In this document: in pieces, positions 33,899 to 43,240 of the stretch
How positions within the stretch are numbered: position 1 is the first letter of the stretch
Layout: each line of letters opens with the position of its first letter
Made by a program: the position numbers and the translations under genes
Assembly (NCBI GenBank): GCA_035968315.1
Contig: JAVYIN010000003.1
Span: forward strand, 62,001 to 126,000
Direction of reading: 5' to 3'
From: Nitrospira sp.
GTDB lineage: Bacteria > Nitrospirota > Nitrospiria > Nitrospirales > Nitrospiraceae
DNA length: 64,000 bases
Notes under the pieces: generated by a model
What the model saw: the letters and a program-made list of their open reading frames with translations, nothing else
Database searches by the model: none
Told to the model about the DNA's origin: nothing

Positions 33899-34698
33899 GC
33901 CGCGGAATTCCCTCCGGGCCGGCGCAGAGGCGGCTGCGTCGGAAGCGGCCACTGCTCTTGCTCTTCATACCGCTTCGCATACCGGTAAAACGTGCCCTCG
34001 AAGTTTCCGAACGCAATCACAAATCCAGGCCAGCCGTCCAAAATTCCTTTTTTGAAAATATAATGCTTCATAAAGGACCAGATCCCATGCAGCAGCGCCT
34101 GCCCCATCGATACCCGCCGATTCGCGAGCTTGAGCACGCCAAGCGTGGAATACCGGTTCGCCTTCTTGACCACTTCCTCAAAGTTCCGGAAGGGCACCTG
34201 CCAGATCGCTTGCTTCAAACGTCCCACCGGTTTGGGCGTCAGCAGTTCGTAGCCCTCATGAACAGGGGATTCCACATACTTCATCGCGCCCTTGCGAAAA
34301 AATTGCGGCTGCCTGAAGTTCGGATACCAGCCGGAGTGCGTCACCCATTGCCCCATGAAGTAATTCCGCCTGGGCACCAGATAGGCGTCATGCGCGGGAG
34401 TGCCGGCCAGCAGCGCCAGAATTTCATCCCGGACTTCCGGCGTACACTGTTCATCCGTATCAATGCTCAGAATCCATTCATGCGAACAGGCGGCAATCGC
34501 GCGGTTGCGCAGATGACCGAATCCCTCGAACGGGATCTGCACGACCCGCGCTCCCATCTCAGCCGCAATCCGATCGGTTCCATCCGTACTGGCTGAATCC
34601 GCCAAGACAATCTCATCCGCCCACAACACGCTATTGATCGTGGTAGCGATTTTCGCAGCTTCGTTAAACGCGATAATGTAGACGGAAACCTTCTGCAT
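33895..34698 (-). CDS. WaaE/KdtX-like LPS core glycosyltransferase family 2
   Basis: The 267-residue GT-A protein begins VSVYIIAFNEAAKIATTINSV, then has VLADSASTDGTDRIA and the DXD-like SIDTDEQ. A C-terminal region of the WaaE type includes LVPRRNYFMGQWVTHSGWYP, QFFRKGAMKYVESPVHE and a helical segment near IWSFMKHYIFKKG. WaaE enzymes add beta-glucose to the first heptose of the LPS inner core. The length and motif order agree, so a core transferase is likely, though the exact linkage is not given by sequence. It overlaps the next gene by 4 bp. The two GT9 genes at the right edge would supply the heptoses such an enzyme uses. Confidence 0.85.
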   Translation of the reverse strand: MQKVSVYIIAFNEAAKIATTINSVLWADEIVLADSASTDGTDRIAAEMGARVVQIPFEGFGHLRNRAIAACSHEWILSIDTDEQCTPEVRDEILALLAGTPAHDAYLVPRRNYFMGQWVTHSGWYPNFRQPQFFRKGAMKYVESPVHEGYELLTPKPVGRLKQAIWQVPFRNFEEVVKKANRYSTLGVLKLANRRVSMGQALLHGIWSFMKHYIFKKGILDGWPGFVIAFGNFEGTFYRYAKRYEEQEQWPLPTQPPLRRPGGNSAA

Positions 34699-34707
34699 AT
34701 CCTCGTC

Positions 34708-35943
34708 CTATGCGTCCCGTGACGGGCCCCCACCAGGCGGCGTGACGGCTGATGGTGATTCAACGGCGAGCAGCACACCCAGGAACGTCGCCAGCATGTG
34801 CCCCTCGGCAAATGTTCTGAAATGCGAACTAAACAGACTCGTCACGCACCAGCCGGCGAGAATCGCCACTGCCAGCCGATGATAATCATGGCGTGCTTCG
34901 CGCTCACGTGCGATGGCGACGATCCACACGAGAAACACAGCCAGGCCTCCGACCCCCTGCTGAATCGCCACGGACAAGTATTGGTTGTGGGGATCCGTCG
35001 TATGCAGCGACCGCCAATCCGACGCCTCGTACTTCTTCGACACATGATCACCGTAGGCCGGCGCGAACCCCCCGGTGCCAACGCCCAGAAGCCAATGTTC
35101 TTGCAATACTTCCACACTGTTTCTGTAAAACACCCGGCGGCTGCCGAAGTTTGTGAGCCCCTCGGACTCCGACTCATTGCTCCACTGCACCACCGCCGCT
35201 GTCACCTTTCCCTGCAACCGCGGAGACACCCAAAATGCCAGCCAACCTACGACAACTAAACCTACCAGAATCAACACTCGATACTTCCACGAAGCGTTCC
35301 AGCACAATAGAGCGATCAGCCCCAATCCAAGGACGGCATAGCCGCTCCGCCCATCGGTAATAAACACAATATTAACAACATGCAGCAATCCCAGCGAAGG
35401 CCAGATCAGAGGGGTAGGCCCAAGCGTCTTCTTTTCCAAGGTCATCCACGCGCATATTAACGAGGCGCAAGCAAATGCCATCCCCTGCGTACCAGAATTC
35501 CGCAGCAACTCGTGCGGCCCACGCCGGAAGGTGACCCACCCGGCGGCAGAAAGAAAAGACCCCACAACTGCAACCGCGGTCCCGGCAAGAAACATAACCA
35601 GCAACCGTTCTTTCCAGCACTCCTCGTCAAAGATGGCCAGCGCCACAACAAACCAGAGGATTGTGCGCCATTTGTAAAAATCCGTCCATCGGTCCTGCCA
35701 GGGCACAGACGCGTACAACATCCCCAGCAAGACCACCCCGAGAAACGCCACCCCCCAATAGGCCAGCGGCCTCGCCAGTACACCCTTGAACCGAACAACA
35801 GCTTGACCACTCGCAAGAAAGGCCGCATAGGTCACAACCAGACCGATCGTGCCCACCGAGGGAGAATACAAGAGCCCCACGCAGGCAATGATGGCCGTAA
35901 TCCGGGCAAGATCGATCAGTCGTTGGGATGAGATCAATGCCAT
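34708..35943 (-). CDS. O-antigen ligase/polymerase family membrane protein
   Basis: The 411-residue integral membrane protein has about ten to twelve helices and a long periplasmic loop. The loop runs roughly from TAAVVQWSNESESEG to LHTTDPHNQYLSVAIQQG and contains GVGTGGFAPAYGDH. The DPHNQYL motif is the Wzy_C/O-antigen ligase (WaaL) signature with the catalytic His. Such proteins attach undecaprenyl-linked polysaccharide to lipid A-core (WaaL) or polymerise it (Wzy). The PHNxYL motif favours ligase. It is one of two candidates for these roles in the locus; the other is the membrane protein at 43241-44659. Confidence 0.88.
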   Translation of the reverse strand: MALISSQRLIDLARITAIIACVGLLYSPSVGTIGLVVTYAAFLASGQAVVRFKGVLARPLAYWGVAFLGVVLLGMLYASVPWQDRWTDFYKWRTILWFVVALAIFDEECWKERLLVMFLAGTAVAVVGSFLSAAGWVTFRRGPHELLRNSGTQGMAFACASLICAWMTLEKKTLGPTPLIWPSLGLLHVVNIVFITDGRSGYAVLGLGLIALLCWNASWKYRVLILVGLVVVGWLAFWVSPRLQGKVTAAVVQWSNESESEGLTNFGSRRVFYRNSVEVLQEHWLLGVGTGGFAPAYGDHVSKKYEASDWRSLHTTDPHNQYLSVAIQQGVGGLAVFLVWIVAIAREREARHDYHRLAVAILAGWCVTSLFSSHFRTFAEGHMLATFLGVLLAVESPSAVTPPGGGPSRDA

Positions 35944-35958
35944 ACTTTTAGCTAGAGC

Positions 35959-36747
35959 TCAGTAGAGATACTTTCTCCGAAGCTTCTGTAACACAGACGT
36001 CACCCGCCGGACACAATTGGGAGGAGCCGGCTCCAGCACTGATCGGAAGTGCCCAGTCTTGCTGCCCTGCTCCACAATAGGAGGTTCAAGCCAATACATC
36101 GCAATCCCACGTTCCCGATCAATCTGTTCGAAGAGATTGTCGATGGGCAACAGAATCCCGTGCTGTTCGATCCACTCAACCCGTAAACGGGCCGCCTGAC
36201 TACCCAGCACATAGGCCTCTCCCAACCGTCCTCTCTCGGACTTGTAGAGCCGTTGTCCGGGCACTCGCAATCGACGAGGCGTATACTGATTCCCTCCGCT
36301 CCCAATGAACAGAACGTGCGGAGATTCACATCGGGCAGATTCACGGATCGCCGCGTCAAGCTCCGGAATAAACCGAGAAACAAGCAGCGCATCGTCTTCC
36401 AAAACCAGCGCCCGCTGCCAGTTGCGATCGACAATCAGTCGTAGCGCCTGAAGATGCTTCAGCGCGCAGGACTGTTGCCCTGGGCTGAGGAAGGCGTTCG
36501 CAAAGTATTTAGTCGCAATGGTTGAGTCCAGGTCTCCGGCATCATAGGAGTGGATAAATTCATAGGGGATGCCGATTGGCTGAAGCTGCCGTTCAATACT
36601 CTGTCGCCGCTCAATGAAACTCCTGGGATTAATAACCAGAATGCCGTCAAGCAACCGGACATCCGCAGGATGATGCTGAACACTCGTCATAACGACACGC
36701 CAAGTACGGCCATCTGAGATCACACCGCTGAAACTTGAGCCTATCAC
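35959..36747 (-). CDS. Glycosyltransferase family 25
   Basis: The protein has the GT25 pattern: ILVINPRSFIERRQSIERQL near residue 36, FIHSYDAGDLD, GQQSCALKHLQALRLI and LVLEDDALLVSRF (the DXD-like metal site). GT25 enzymes include LPS beta-1,4-galactosyl- and glucosyltransferases. I report the GTG at 36747 because it overlaps the upstream stop (GTGA). An ATG at 36690 (MTSVQHHP) is an alternative that still keeps the whole domain. The length (262 or 243 residues) is usual. Donor and acceptor are unknown. Confidence 0.85.
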   Translation of the reverse strand: MIGSSFSGVISDGRTWRVVMTSVQHHPADVRLLDGILVINPRSFIERRQSIERQLQPIGIPYEFIHSYDAGDLDSTIATKYFANAFLSPGQQSCALKHLQALRLIVDRNWQRALVLEDDALLVSRFIPELDAAIRESARCESPHVLFIGSGGNQYTPRRLRVPGQRLYKSERGRLGEAYVLGSQAARLRVEWIEQHGILLPIDNLFEQIDRERGIAMYWLEPPIVEQGSKTGHFRSVLEPAPPNCVRRVTSVLQKLRRKYLY

Positions 36748-37829
36748 AGACCTGCATGACCGGCATCGCGGCGGGCAGGCAAAACCCGTTGCTCAGCCTG
36801 ATGGACTCCGAGCATAGCCAGCCCCACCACCACCCCCCAAAAACCAAGCACGACCCATCGCGTCCAGACATCAGCCATGTGATACCCCCATGCCAGCAAC
36901 CCGCAGAGGACCATAAGGCCATACTCGGCTAATACGGTTTTCCGATGTCCCCACCCTAATAACACGAGCCGCTGGTAGTAGTGGCTGCGGTGCGCCTGCC
37001 AAATACGTTCCCCTTGAAGACTCCGCCGAATGAGCGTCACCGTGGCATCGACGATGAAGGGGGAAAACAGCATGATGGGAACCCAGAAATCGAATACACG
37101 GTCATGAACTCCGAGGAGCATCAGCGATCCAAAAAGAAATCCCAGCGACACACTGCCGACATCGCCCATGAAGATTCTGGCGGGTGGAAAATTGTGAAGA
37201 AGAAATCCGATCGCCGCAGCCACGGCACAGACCGCCGTCACAAAAAGGAATCCAAGCCCAGCGCTCCACCCAAACCAGGCGAGAAAGCCTCCGCCCACCA
37301 CCGTCATGCCGCCGGCAAATCCGTCCATCCCATCCATAAAATTATAGAGGTTGGTCATCCACACAAGAAACCCTATCGAAAGGGGCACCGCCAGCCAGCC
37401 GAAATCTACCGCGCCTACCACAGGAAGAGAGAGGGCAGGAATCCGCAACCCCGCCCCCACAACTAGCATCGTAGCGGCCAGCAGATGGATCCCGAATCGG
37501 ACAGACACAGGGACTCCGCCGCGATCATCGACAAACGACACCAACCCGATTCCATACGTCAGTAGCACAATCCACACCGGGGCAGGCCACCCCAATAAGC
37601 CCAGATCGGATATACCCTTCCATGGAGTCCCACCCCAGCTCATCCATGCCAGTCCGAAGAGCAGACCGGCTAAGATCGCCACCCCTCCGGTGCGAGGCGT
37701 GGGCCGGTTATGAAGCGACCGCTCGTTGGGATGATCGAGCACGGACAAGGCAAACCGCGCGCCCGCCAGCTGACCGGTCAGCCACCAGGCCACAAAACCG
37801 CTGATCACAACCCCTCCCCACAGCATCAT
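36744..37829 (-). CDS. WecA/MraY-family polyprenyl-phosphate sugar-1-phosphate transferase
   Basis: The 361-residue polytopic membrane enzyme (about ten helices) loads the first sugar-1-phosphate onto undecaprenyl phosphate, starting repeat-unit or linker synthesis. Family motifs visible are the Asp-rich VSFVDDRGGVP near residue 117, TNLYNFMDGMDGFAGG near 160, FPPARIFMGDVGSVSLGFLFGS, and the cytoplasmic HRSHYYQRLVLLG near 285. It most resembles WecA/WbpL-type enzymes that use UDP-GlcNAc or UDP-FucNAc/QuiNAc. With the PglF-type dehydratase at 29089, a 6-deoxy-HexNAc first sugar is plausible but is inference. It overlaps the GT25 gene by 4 bp (GTGA). Confidence 0.92.
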   Translation of the reverse strand: MMLWGGVVISGFVAWWLTGQLAGARFALSVLDHPNERSLHNRPTPRTGGVAILAGLLFGLAWMSWGGTPWKGISDLGLLGWPAPVWIVLLTYGIGLVSFVDDRGGVPVSVRFGIHLLAATMLVVGAGLRIPALSLPVVGAVDFGWLAVPLSIGFLVWMTNLYNFMDGMDGFAGGMTVVGGGFLAWFGWSAGLGFLFVTAVCAVAAAIGFLLHNFPPARIFMGDVGSVSLGFLFGSLMLLGVHDRVFDFWVPIMLFSPFIVDATVTLIRRSLQGERIWQAHRSHYYQRLVLLGWGHRKTVLAEYGLMVLCGLLAWGYHMADVWTRWVVLGFWGVVVGLAMLGVHQAEQRVLPARRDAGHAGL

Positions 37830-37844
37830 GGATGATCAATTCGT

Positions 37845-39011
37845 TTATGCCGGTGAATCCGACGCGATTGTCTGGGAAAGGGCCGTCTGCCCCAGCAATT
37901 CACGATACAACGCAAGAAACTCGGCGCTGATTTTTTCCGACGAGTGTTCACGCACCACAAACTGCCGCGCATTCGCCCCCAAAACCGCCCGCCGTTCCGC
38001 ATTCCCGAGAAGCTCCGCCATCGCCTCAGCCAAAGCGGCCGCATCTCGCACCGGAACCAGCAGCCCGGTGTGTTGGTGTTGAACGACTGACCGGCATCCG
38101 GGCACATCCGTCGCAATGACGGCTTTCCCACAGGCCGCTGCTTCCAACAAGACCTTTGGGAGTCCTTCACGATACGATGGCAACACGACCACGCTTGCCT
38201 GCCCCATGACTGTTGGAAGGTCCTCCCGATGTCCCCACCATTCAATTCCGTGTTCTCGCCTCCACTGCTCTAGTTGAGGCTCTCCGATTGCAGTGGGATT
38301 TCCCTGATCGCATCGTCCCACCAGGACAAAGCGCGCGCGCACCCCTCGTTGTGTCAAACGCACCACGGCGTCGACGAACTCTCCGACGCCCTTGTCCCAC
38401 AACATCCGCCCCACCAACATCACGATGGGATCTCCGGACGGAGGCTCGACCGGCACAAATCGATGAATGTCGACACCAGACCCCGCAATGAGTCGAACCC
38501 GGTCCGATTGAGTGACATGTGCTCGGATCAAGACCTCCCGGTCGTCAGGATTTTGCACGACCACAAGAGCGCGACTCAAAGTAATCGCCTTCCGTAGCCC
38601 CCACTGCAACAACGCACGAAGGAGGGACGGGCCTTGTGGCCGGTCGGTAAACGCATAGCCCAGTCCGCCGAACACATTGATGACGGCAGGCACGCCAGCC
38701 GCCCAAGCGGCGAATGAGCCGTAGAGCACTGGCTTCATGGCCACATGCTGAACAATTTGTGGGCGGACCCGGCGATAGATCCGCACCAGCTCCAGAAAGG
38801 TCATCAATTCCCTCAACGGGTTTCGACTCTCCCGCAGCATCATGATCGGGATGAGGTCAAAGCCTTCCTGCTGGATACGCTCGGCATGGGCCGTCACGCG
38901 CGTGGCGATCGTCACCTCATAGCCCGCATCCCGTGCCAGACGGGCAAGATCGCGCCGAATCTCCCAAAAGGTCCAGTCTTCCGTGATGAGATACAGAAGC
39001 CGTGGCCGCAT
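37845..39011 (-). CDS. Glycosyltransferase family 4 (PglA/WbpX-like)
   Basis: The ATG at 39011 (RPRLLYLITEDWTFWEIRR) gives a clean GT-B N-terminus; the longer frame overlaps the asparagine synthase gene in another frame. The 388-residue protein has an acceptor-binding domain (VTIATRVTAHAERIQQEGF, IVQHVAMKPVLYGSFAA) and a donor domain (IVMLVGRMLWDKGVGEFVDA, VVVLPSYREGLPKVLLEAAA with the conserved glutamates, then CGKAVIATDVPG). The FGGLGYAFTD segment resembles transferases that act on lipid-linked HexNAc sugars such as PglA. Its gene ends 15 bp before the WecA-like gene. Confidence 0.9.
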   Translation of the reverse strand: MRPRLLYLITEDWTFWEIRRDLARLARDAGYEVTIATRVTAHAERIQQEGFDLIPIMMLRESRNPLRELMTFLELVRIYRRVRPQIVQHVAMKPVLYGSFAAWAAGVPAVINVFGGLGYAFTDRPQGPSLLRALLQWGLRKAITLSRALVVVQNPDDREVLIRAHVTQSDRVRLIAGSGVDIHRFVPVEPPSGDPIVMLVGRMLWDKGVGEFVDAVVRLTQRGVRARFVLVGRCDQGNPTAIGEPQLEQWRREHGIEWWGHREDLPTVMGQASVVVLPSYREGLPKVLLEAAACGKAVIATDVPGCRSVVQHQHTGLLVPVRDAAALAEAMAELLGNAERRAVLGANARQFVVREHSSEKISAEFLALYRELLGQTALSQTIASDSPA

Positions 39012-39015
39012 TGCG

Positions 39016-40986
39016 CTAGCGCTCATTCCAGGCCTGAAACATGAGCACATTCCACAGCGCGTATTGCCAATTCCGCTTGCCGGAAAGATGTTCCGCCCAC
39101 CGTTGGCGGATGGGACCGGGATGAAAATACCCTTCCCGCTCAAGACGGCCGGCATCCAACAACGACTCAGCCCACTCCCGCAGCGGACCGCGGAGCCAGG
39201 AGTCCAGAGGAACACCAAACCCCATCTTGGGGCGCTCGATCAGTGCTCGAGGCACATAGCGATCAAGCACCTGCCGCAACAACCATTTTCCCTCTCCCTC
39301 TGTCTTGATTTTCATCGACAGCGGCACCGTCCAGGCAAACTCCACCAGCCGATGGTCCAAGAGAGGCACCCGCGCTTCAAGACTGACCGCCATGCTCGCC
39401 CGATCCACCTTCGTCAGAATATCGTCCGGCAAATAGGTCACCAAATCGAGGTACATCATGCGCATCGTAAACTCGGGAAGCCTAGCCCATGAGGACCGGT
39501 CATTCAACGTGGTCCGAGGCTCCGCTGGACCGACAACCGCTTCCGCCGGCTGCTGCCAGAGAGACACCATGCCTTGGTACATGGCGTCCGGATCTTTCGC
39601 CCCAAGCAGACCGGCCAGCTTGTGCATCTGATCACCTGGACGTTGCACTGCCGGCAGAGCAAAGGAAAGCCCATTATAGAGGCGGCCCCATCGATCGGGA
39701 GAGACGGCCTGAATCAGCGAACCGAGACCGGCCCGCACAGGCCGGGGAATGGGAGCAAGCCGGCCCCAGAGCCGGCGGCTCCAGAAATACCGATTGTAGC
39801 CACCAAACAGCTCGTCCCCGCCATCGCCGGAGAGAGCCACCGTCACATGTTTTCTGGCAAGCTGAGACACCAGGAATGTAGGAATCTGAGAAGAATCGCC
39901 GAAGGGCTCATCATACATCGCCGGCAGCTTCGGGATGACCGCACGCGCCTCCTCCGGCGCCACATAGAGCTCCGTATGGTCTGTCCCGAGATGCGCTGCC
40001 ACAGCCTTAGCGTGCCCCGCCTCATTGTATTCGGCCTCCTGAAAACCGATCGAGAAAGTCTTCACCGGTACTGCACTCTGGGCTTGCATCAATGCCACAA
40101 CAATGGACGAATCAATCCCCCCGGATAAAAATGCGCCCAGCGGCACATCCGCAATCATTCGCAGCCGAATCGCCTGACGAAGCAGCATATCGAGACGCTC
40201 GATCGCCTCAGTCTCCGTCCCTTGAAACGGGAACGCCACGCCCCGTTCAGCCACCTCACGCGCAGACCAATAGCGAGCCGGCTTCCATCTCGCCTGACCG
40301 TCGTCAGGATTAGGTGAAAACCCTTCCATCGAGCGCGCCGAATCTGGCGTCACCGTGAGGATACAGCCGGGCATCAACTTGTACGCATGCTGGAATATCG
40401 AGAGGGGGGCAGGCACATAAGCAAGACGCAGGAACAGCGCCAGCGCCCCTCGATTCAGCTGAGGGTCAAATTCCTTGACGCATCGAATCCCCTTTAACTC
40501 CGAGGCAAAGACAAACGCCCGCCCAGCCCAGCCGAAATAGAGCGGCTTGATCCCGAGACGATCGCGCACCAAACTGAGCTGCTTGGTCTCACGATCCCAT
40601 AATCCAAACGCGAACATGCCGGCGAATCGAGACACCGCGTCCTGAAGCCCCCATCGCTCAATCCCCGCCAGCATGACTTCCGTATCGGAATGCCCTCGGA
40701 ATCGATCCCCCTGTTCCTCTAACAGGCCTCGAAGCTCCGAGAAGTTATATACCTCCCCGTTGAACGTCATGACGTAGCGCCCGCTGGCCGATACCATCGG
40801 CTGATGTCCATCGGGAGACAGATCGAGAATCGACAGGCGCGCATGACCGAGCCCCAACCCAGCGGAGGCATCAGCCCAACTTCCTGCGTCATCAGGCCCC
40901 CGATACCGCATCGCCCCGATCATCTCGGAGGCGGTCCGGGCCGGATCAGCGAATCGATAATTCAATACACCGGCGATTCCACACAT
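39016..40986 (-). CDS. asnB: Asparagine synthase, glutamine-hydrolysing
   Basis: The 656-residue enzyme has an N-terminal Ntn glutaminase domain (nucleophile Cys2 in MCGIAG, then YRGPDDAGSW, LGLGHARLSILDLSPDGHQP and TFNGEVYNF). The C-terminal ATP-pyrophosphatase domain has the PP-loop GAFLSGGIDSSIVVALM (~285-301), with LSGDGGDELFGGYNRY. It makes asparagine or, in surface-polysaccharide loci, amidates uronic or other carboxylated sugars. The location among glycosyltransferases favours the second role, but a general asparagine role cannot be excluded. Only 4 bases separate its stop from the start of the downstream GT4 gene. Confidence 0.93.
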   Translation of the reverse strand: MCGIAGVLNYRFADPARTASEMIGAMRYRGPDDAGSWADASAGLGLGHARLSILDLSPDGHQPMVSASGRYVMTFNGEVYNFSELRGLLEEQGDRFRGHSDTEVMLAGIERWGLQDAVSRFAGMFAFGLWDRETKQLSLVRDRLGIKPLYFGWAGRAFVFASELKGIRCVKEFDPQLNRGALALFLRLAYVPAPLSIFQHAYKLMPGCILTVTPDSARSMEGFSPNPDDGQARWKPARYWSAREVAERGVAFPFQGTETEAIERLDMLLRQAIRLRMIADVPLGAFLSGGIDSSIVVALMQAQSAVPVKTFSIGFQEAEYNEAGHAKAVAAHLGTDHTELYVAPEEARAVIPKLPAMYDEPFGDSSQIPTFLVSQLARKHVTVALSGDGGDELFGGYNRYFWSRRLWGRLAPIPRPVRAGLGSLIQAVSPDRWGRLYNGLSFALPAVQRPGDQMHKLAGLLGAKDPDAMYQGMVSLWQQPAEAVVGPAEPRTTLNDRSSWARLPEFTMRMMYLDLVTYLPDDILTKVDRASMAVSLEARVPLLDHRLVEFAWTVPLSMKIKTEGEGKWLLRQVLDRYVPRALIERPKMGFGVPLDSWLRGPLREWAESLLDAGRLEREGYFHPGPIRQRWAEHLSGKRNWQYALWNVLMFQAWNER

Positions 40987-41031
40987 GTTTAGAAAATCTG
41001 CATCCCCTCTATCTGCATGGGAAAAGACACC

Positions 41032-41910
41032 CTACCGAAGAGCACGCTCTTCAGATGTGACACGACGCCATACCTCCCGCCATTCATCCTGCTCGCAATC
41101 GTTCGCCACCTGAAATGATTGTCGAGACCGATGACTCAAAGACCCTGTCGCCTCCAACAGCACATCACGCCCCAACGCAAGACCATGAATCAGCATTCCT
41201 CGCGCCGCCGTGATGGCCGACGAAGCATCCTGGACCTGCCTTACCAGTTGACGGCAATAGTTCAGGCGCCCGACCAATGATTTTTTTACGGAAATCCCTT
41301 CCAGTCGATAGCCCAGCAACAAGTCAGGGAGCGAAGCAAACCGACTGGTTCGATAGCTTCTGAGCAGCAGATCCTGATCCTGCCCCTTGGCTAACCCTTC
41401 CTCGTACCGATGCCGCGCAAACCATGAATGCTTGCCCATCCACGTCGGATGCGCCAGCGGAAATCCCCACCAGGGGCGGCCGCAAATCTCTTCATGGATA
41501 CGAGCAGAAGGATAGACGCCAAGGGCCTGCCCCTCACCGGTAAACAGAATGGCCCCATGGCCCAAGAGATCGATGTCGGGATGCGCCGTGAGGTACTGCA
41601 CCTGCCGCTCAAACCGCTCGGGGTATGCGATGTCGTCGGCATCCATTCTGGCAATGTATTTCCCACGGGCCAGTGTGACACAGTGATTAAGCCTGACCGC
41701 CAGGCCTTTCTGCTGAGGTTCATCCAGCACCTGAATTCGGGGATCCCGGAACAGCCGGAGGACGCGCGCGGTCCCATCTGTAGAGGCATCATTCACCAGA
41801 AGCAATTCCCAATCGGTGCAGGTTTGCCATAAAATAGACCGGACCGCGGCTTGCACGGTCTTTTCACCGTTATGAACCGACATGGCAACCGTAATAAGCG
41901 GAGTCGGCAC
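41032..41910 (-). CDS. Glycosyltransferase family 2
   Basis: The 292-residue GT-A enzyme begins PLITVAMSVHNGEKTVQAAV and carries the nucleotide motif LLVNDASTDGTARVLR and the DXD-type ARMDADDIAYP near residue 92. Later, HPTWMGKHSWFARHRYEE and a QDQDLLLRSY region complete a typical WcaA-like fold. It adds one sugar to the growing lipid-linked unit at the cytoplasmic membrane. Donor and linkage cannot be read from the sequence. Its start is 3 bp after the end of the CgeB-like gene. Confidence 0.9.
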   Translation of the reverse strand: MPTPLITVAMSVHNGEKTVQAAVRSILWQTCTDWELLLVNDASTDGTARVLRLFRDPRIQVLDEPQQKGLAVRLNHCVTLARGKYIARMDADDIAYPERFERQVQYLTAHPDIDLLGHGAILFTGEGQALGVYPSARIHEEICGRPWWGFPLAHPTWMGKHSWFARHRYEEGLAKGQDQDLLLRSYRTSRFASLPDLLLGYRLEGISVKKSLVGRLNYCRQLVRQVQDASSAITAARGMLIHGLALGRDVLLEATGSLSHRSRQSFQVANDCEQDEWREVWRRVTSEERALR

Positions 41911-41913
41911 GAA

Positions 41914-43119
41914 TCAGCTTTCTTTGTAAAACATGCGGCCAGGCCATCCCGCAGCAGAGTAGGTCCGCTTCCCGCAAAGACGCCAAGACAGTTCAAACGC
42001 GATTCGACGCGCAGCGCGAGGCCCTCGTTGCTCCCCCCACACCAGCCGAGCGCCCAAAACCGCGAGCGCTTTGAGTCCGCATAACAGCAGCCCCCTTGAA
42101 TGCCTGCGAGCCGCAACCTCAAATGCCAGCCATTCAATAGACCGCCGAGGCCGTTGCTCGCACCGCCGCATCAATTCCCCAACTACATCCGCAAAACGCC
42201 GATCATAGGTGTGCTCCTTACTCACCCGGTCGAATCCTCCACGAGCAATGGCATCCCGCCGGTCAGGACCAGCCAACAATGATTTGACCGCATGCACGAG
42301 CTCATCGCTTCCTTCAAAGGTGAGAATCTCCTTCCCTTTGATAAAATACCGCTCAAGATGCGGGGCCTCCTCCGTGAGCAAACATCCTCCATACCCAGGC
42401 ACCTCAAACACCCGAGCCTTGATTTGCCGGTCGGCCGCACCGGCCACCCCCGGTTGAGAACCCTCGCTGAAGTTGAGGCTGATTTGCGAGGTTCGAACGA
42501 TCTCTGCGATCCGTTTCGCTTCAACTGGTCCCGCTGGCCAGCCATGGCCAAAGCAGACCACATCGATCCCCTGTTTGCGCAACGCATCGACCATCATTTG
42601 ACGATGTCCATACGAAGCGCCGACGAAGCTGACTGGGTACCGGCAATCCTTTGCAGGGATTGGCGAATCGAGAGTTTCGGCATTCGCCGCCCATTGCGAG
42701 AGATACACGCTTTCAATGCCATCTTCCTGATATCGGGCGACCATCTGCGGATAGGTGGTCACAAAGAGATCGAACTCCGATCCTATCAACCTGGAGAACA
42801 TCGGATATTTCCAGGAATCGTCCGTCGACCAGTTGACCAGAAGCGCGCCGCTGTTGCGAATCAGGCGCAAAGTCTCGGTCCAGACCTCGTACTGCATCAA
42901 CACACAAAAGACGATGTCCGGAGCGGTCTCTTCGACCCGGCGCAAGAGCGCCCGATTGAGCGCGGCAAAATCGGCATACGGTTCACGGGCAAACGACTCG
43001 AAGAAGCTGACCTGATGCCCCAATCTCCGCCACGACGGCAGGAAATTCACATACTCATAGCCGTCACCCCTCGCAGGATCACCATAGGCATGCCGGCCGA
43101 AGACACAGAGAATATTCAT
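41914..43119 (-). CDS. CgeB-like GT-B glycosyltransferase
   Basis: The ATG at 43119 (NILCVFGRHAYGDPARGDG) is preferred; the frame upstream to 43314 shows no similarity. The 401-residue protein has an N-terminal half with PDIVFCVLMQYEVWTETLR and VNWSTDDSWKYP. Its C-terminal half is of the PF13524 (Glyco_trans_1_2) type: ISLNFSEGSQPG, KARVFEVPGYGGCLLTEEAP, then a tail (ARGGFDRVSKEHTYDRRF). The spore protein CgeB and several cell-envelope transferases share this plan. Donor and acceptor are unknown. It is followed after 3 bp by a GT2 gene. Confidence 0.85.
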   Translation of the reverse strand: MNILCVFGRHAYGDPARGDGYEYVNFLPSWRRLGHQVSFFESFAREPYADFAALNRALLRRVEETAPDIVFCVLMQYEVWTETLRLIRNSGALLVNWSTDDSWKYPMFSRLIGSEFDLFVTTYPQMVARYQEDGIESVYLSQWAANAETLDSPIPAKDCRYPVSFVGASYGHRQMMVDALRKQGIDVVCFGHGWPAGPVEAKRIAEIVRTSQISLNFSEGSQPGVAGAADRQIKARVFEVPGYGGCLLTEEAPHLERYFIKGKEILTFEGSDELVHAVKSLLAGPDRRDAIARGGFDRVSKEHTYDRRFADVVGELMRRCEQRPRRSIEWLAFEVAARRHSRGLLLCGLKALAVLGARLVWGEQRGPRAARRIAFELSWRLCGKRTYSAAGWPGRMFYKES

Positions 43120-43240
43120 CGCTGGAGCCGAGGAAAGAATGGACAGGAACACCACGCCCTTAATTGATGGCCACGTGGCGATATCCCTGGAGGGACAGGT
43201 AAATACACAAGAAACGGACTCATGACCGGCAAGCGAGTCT

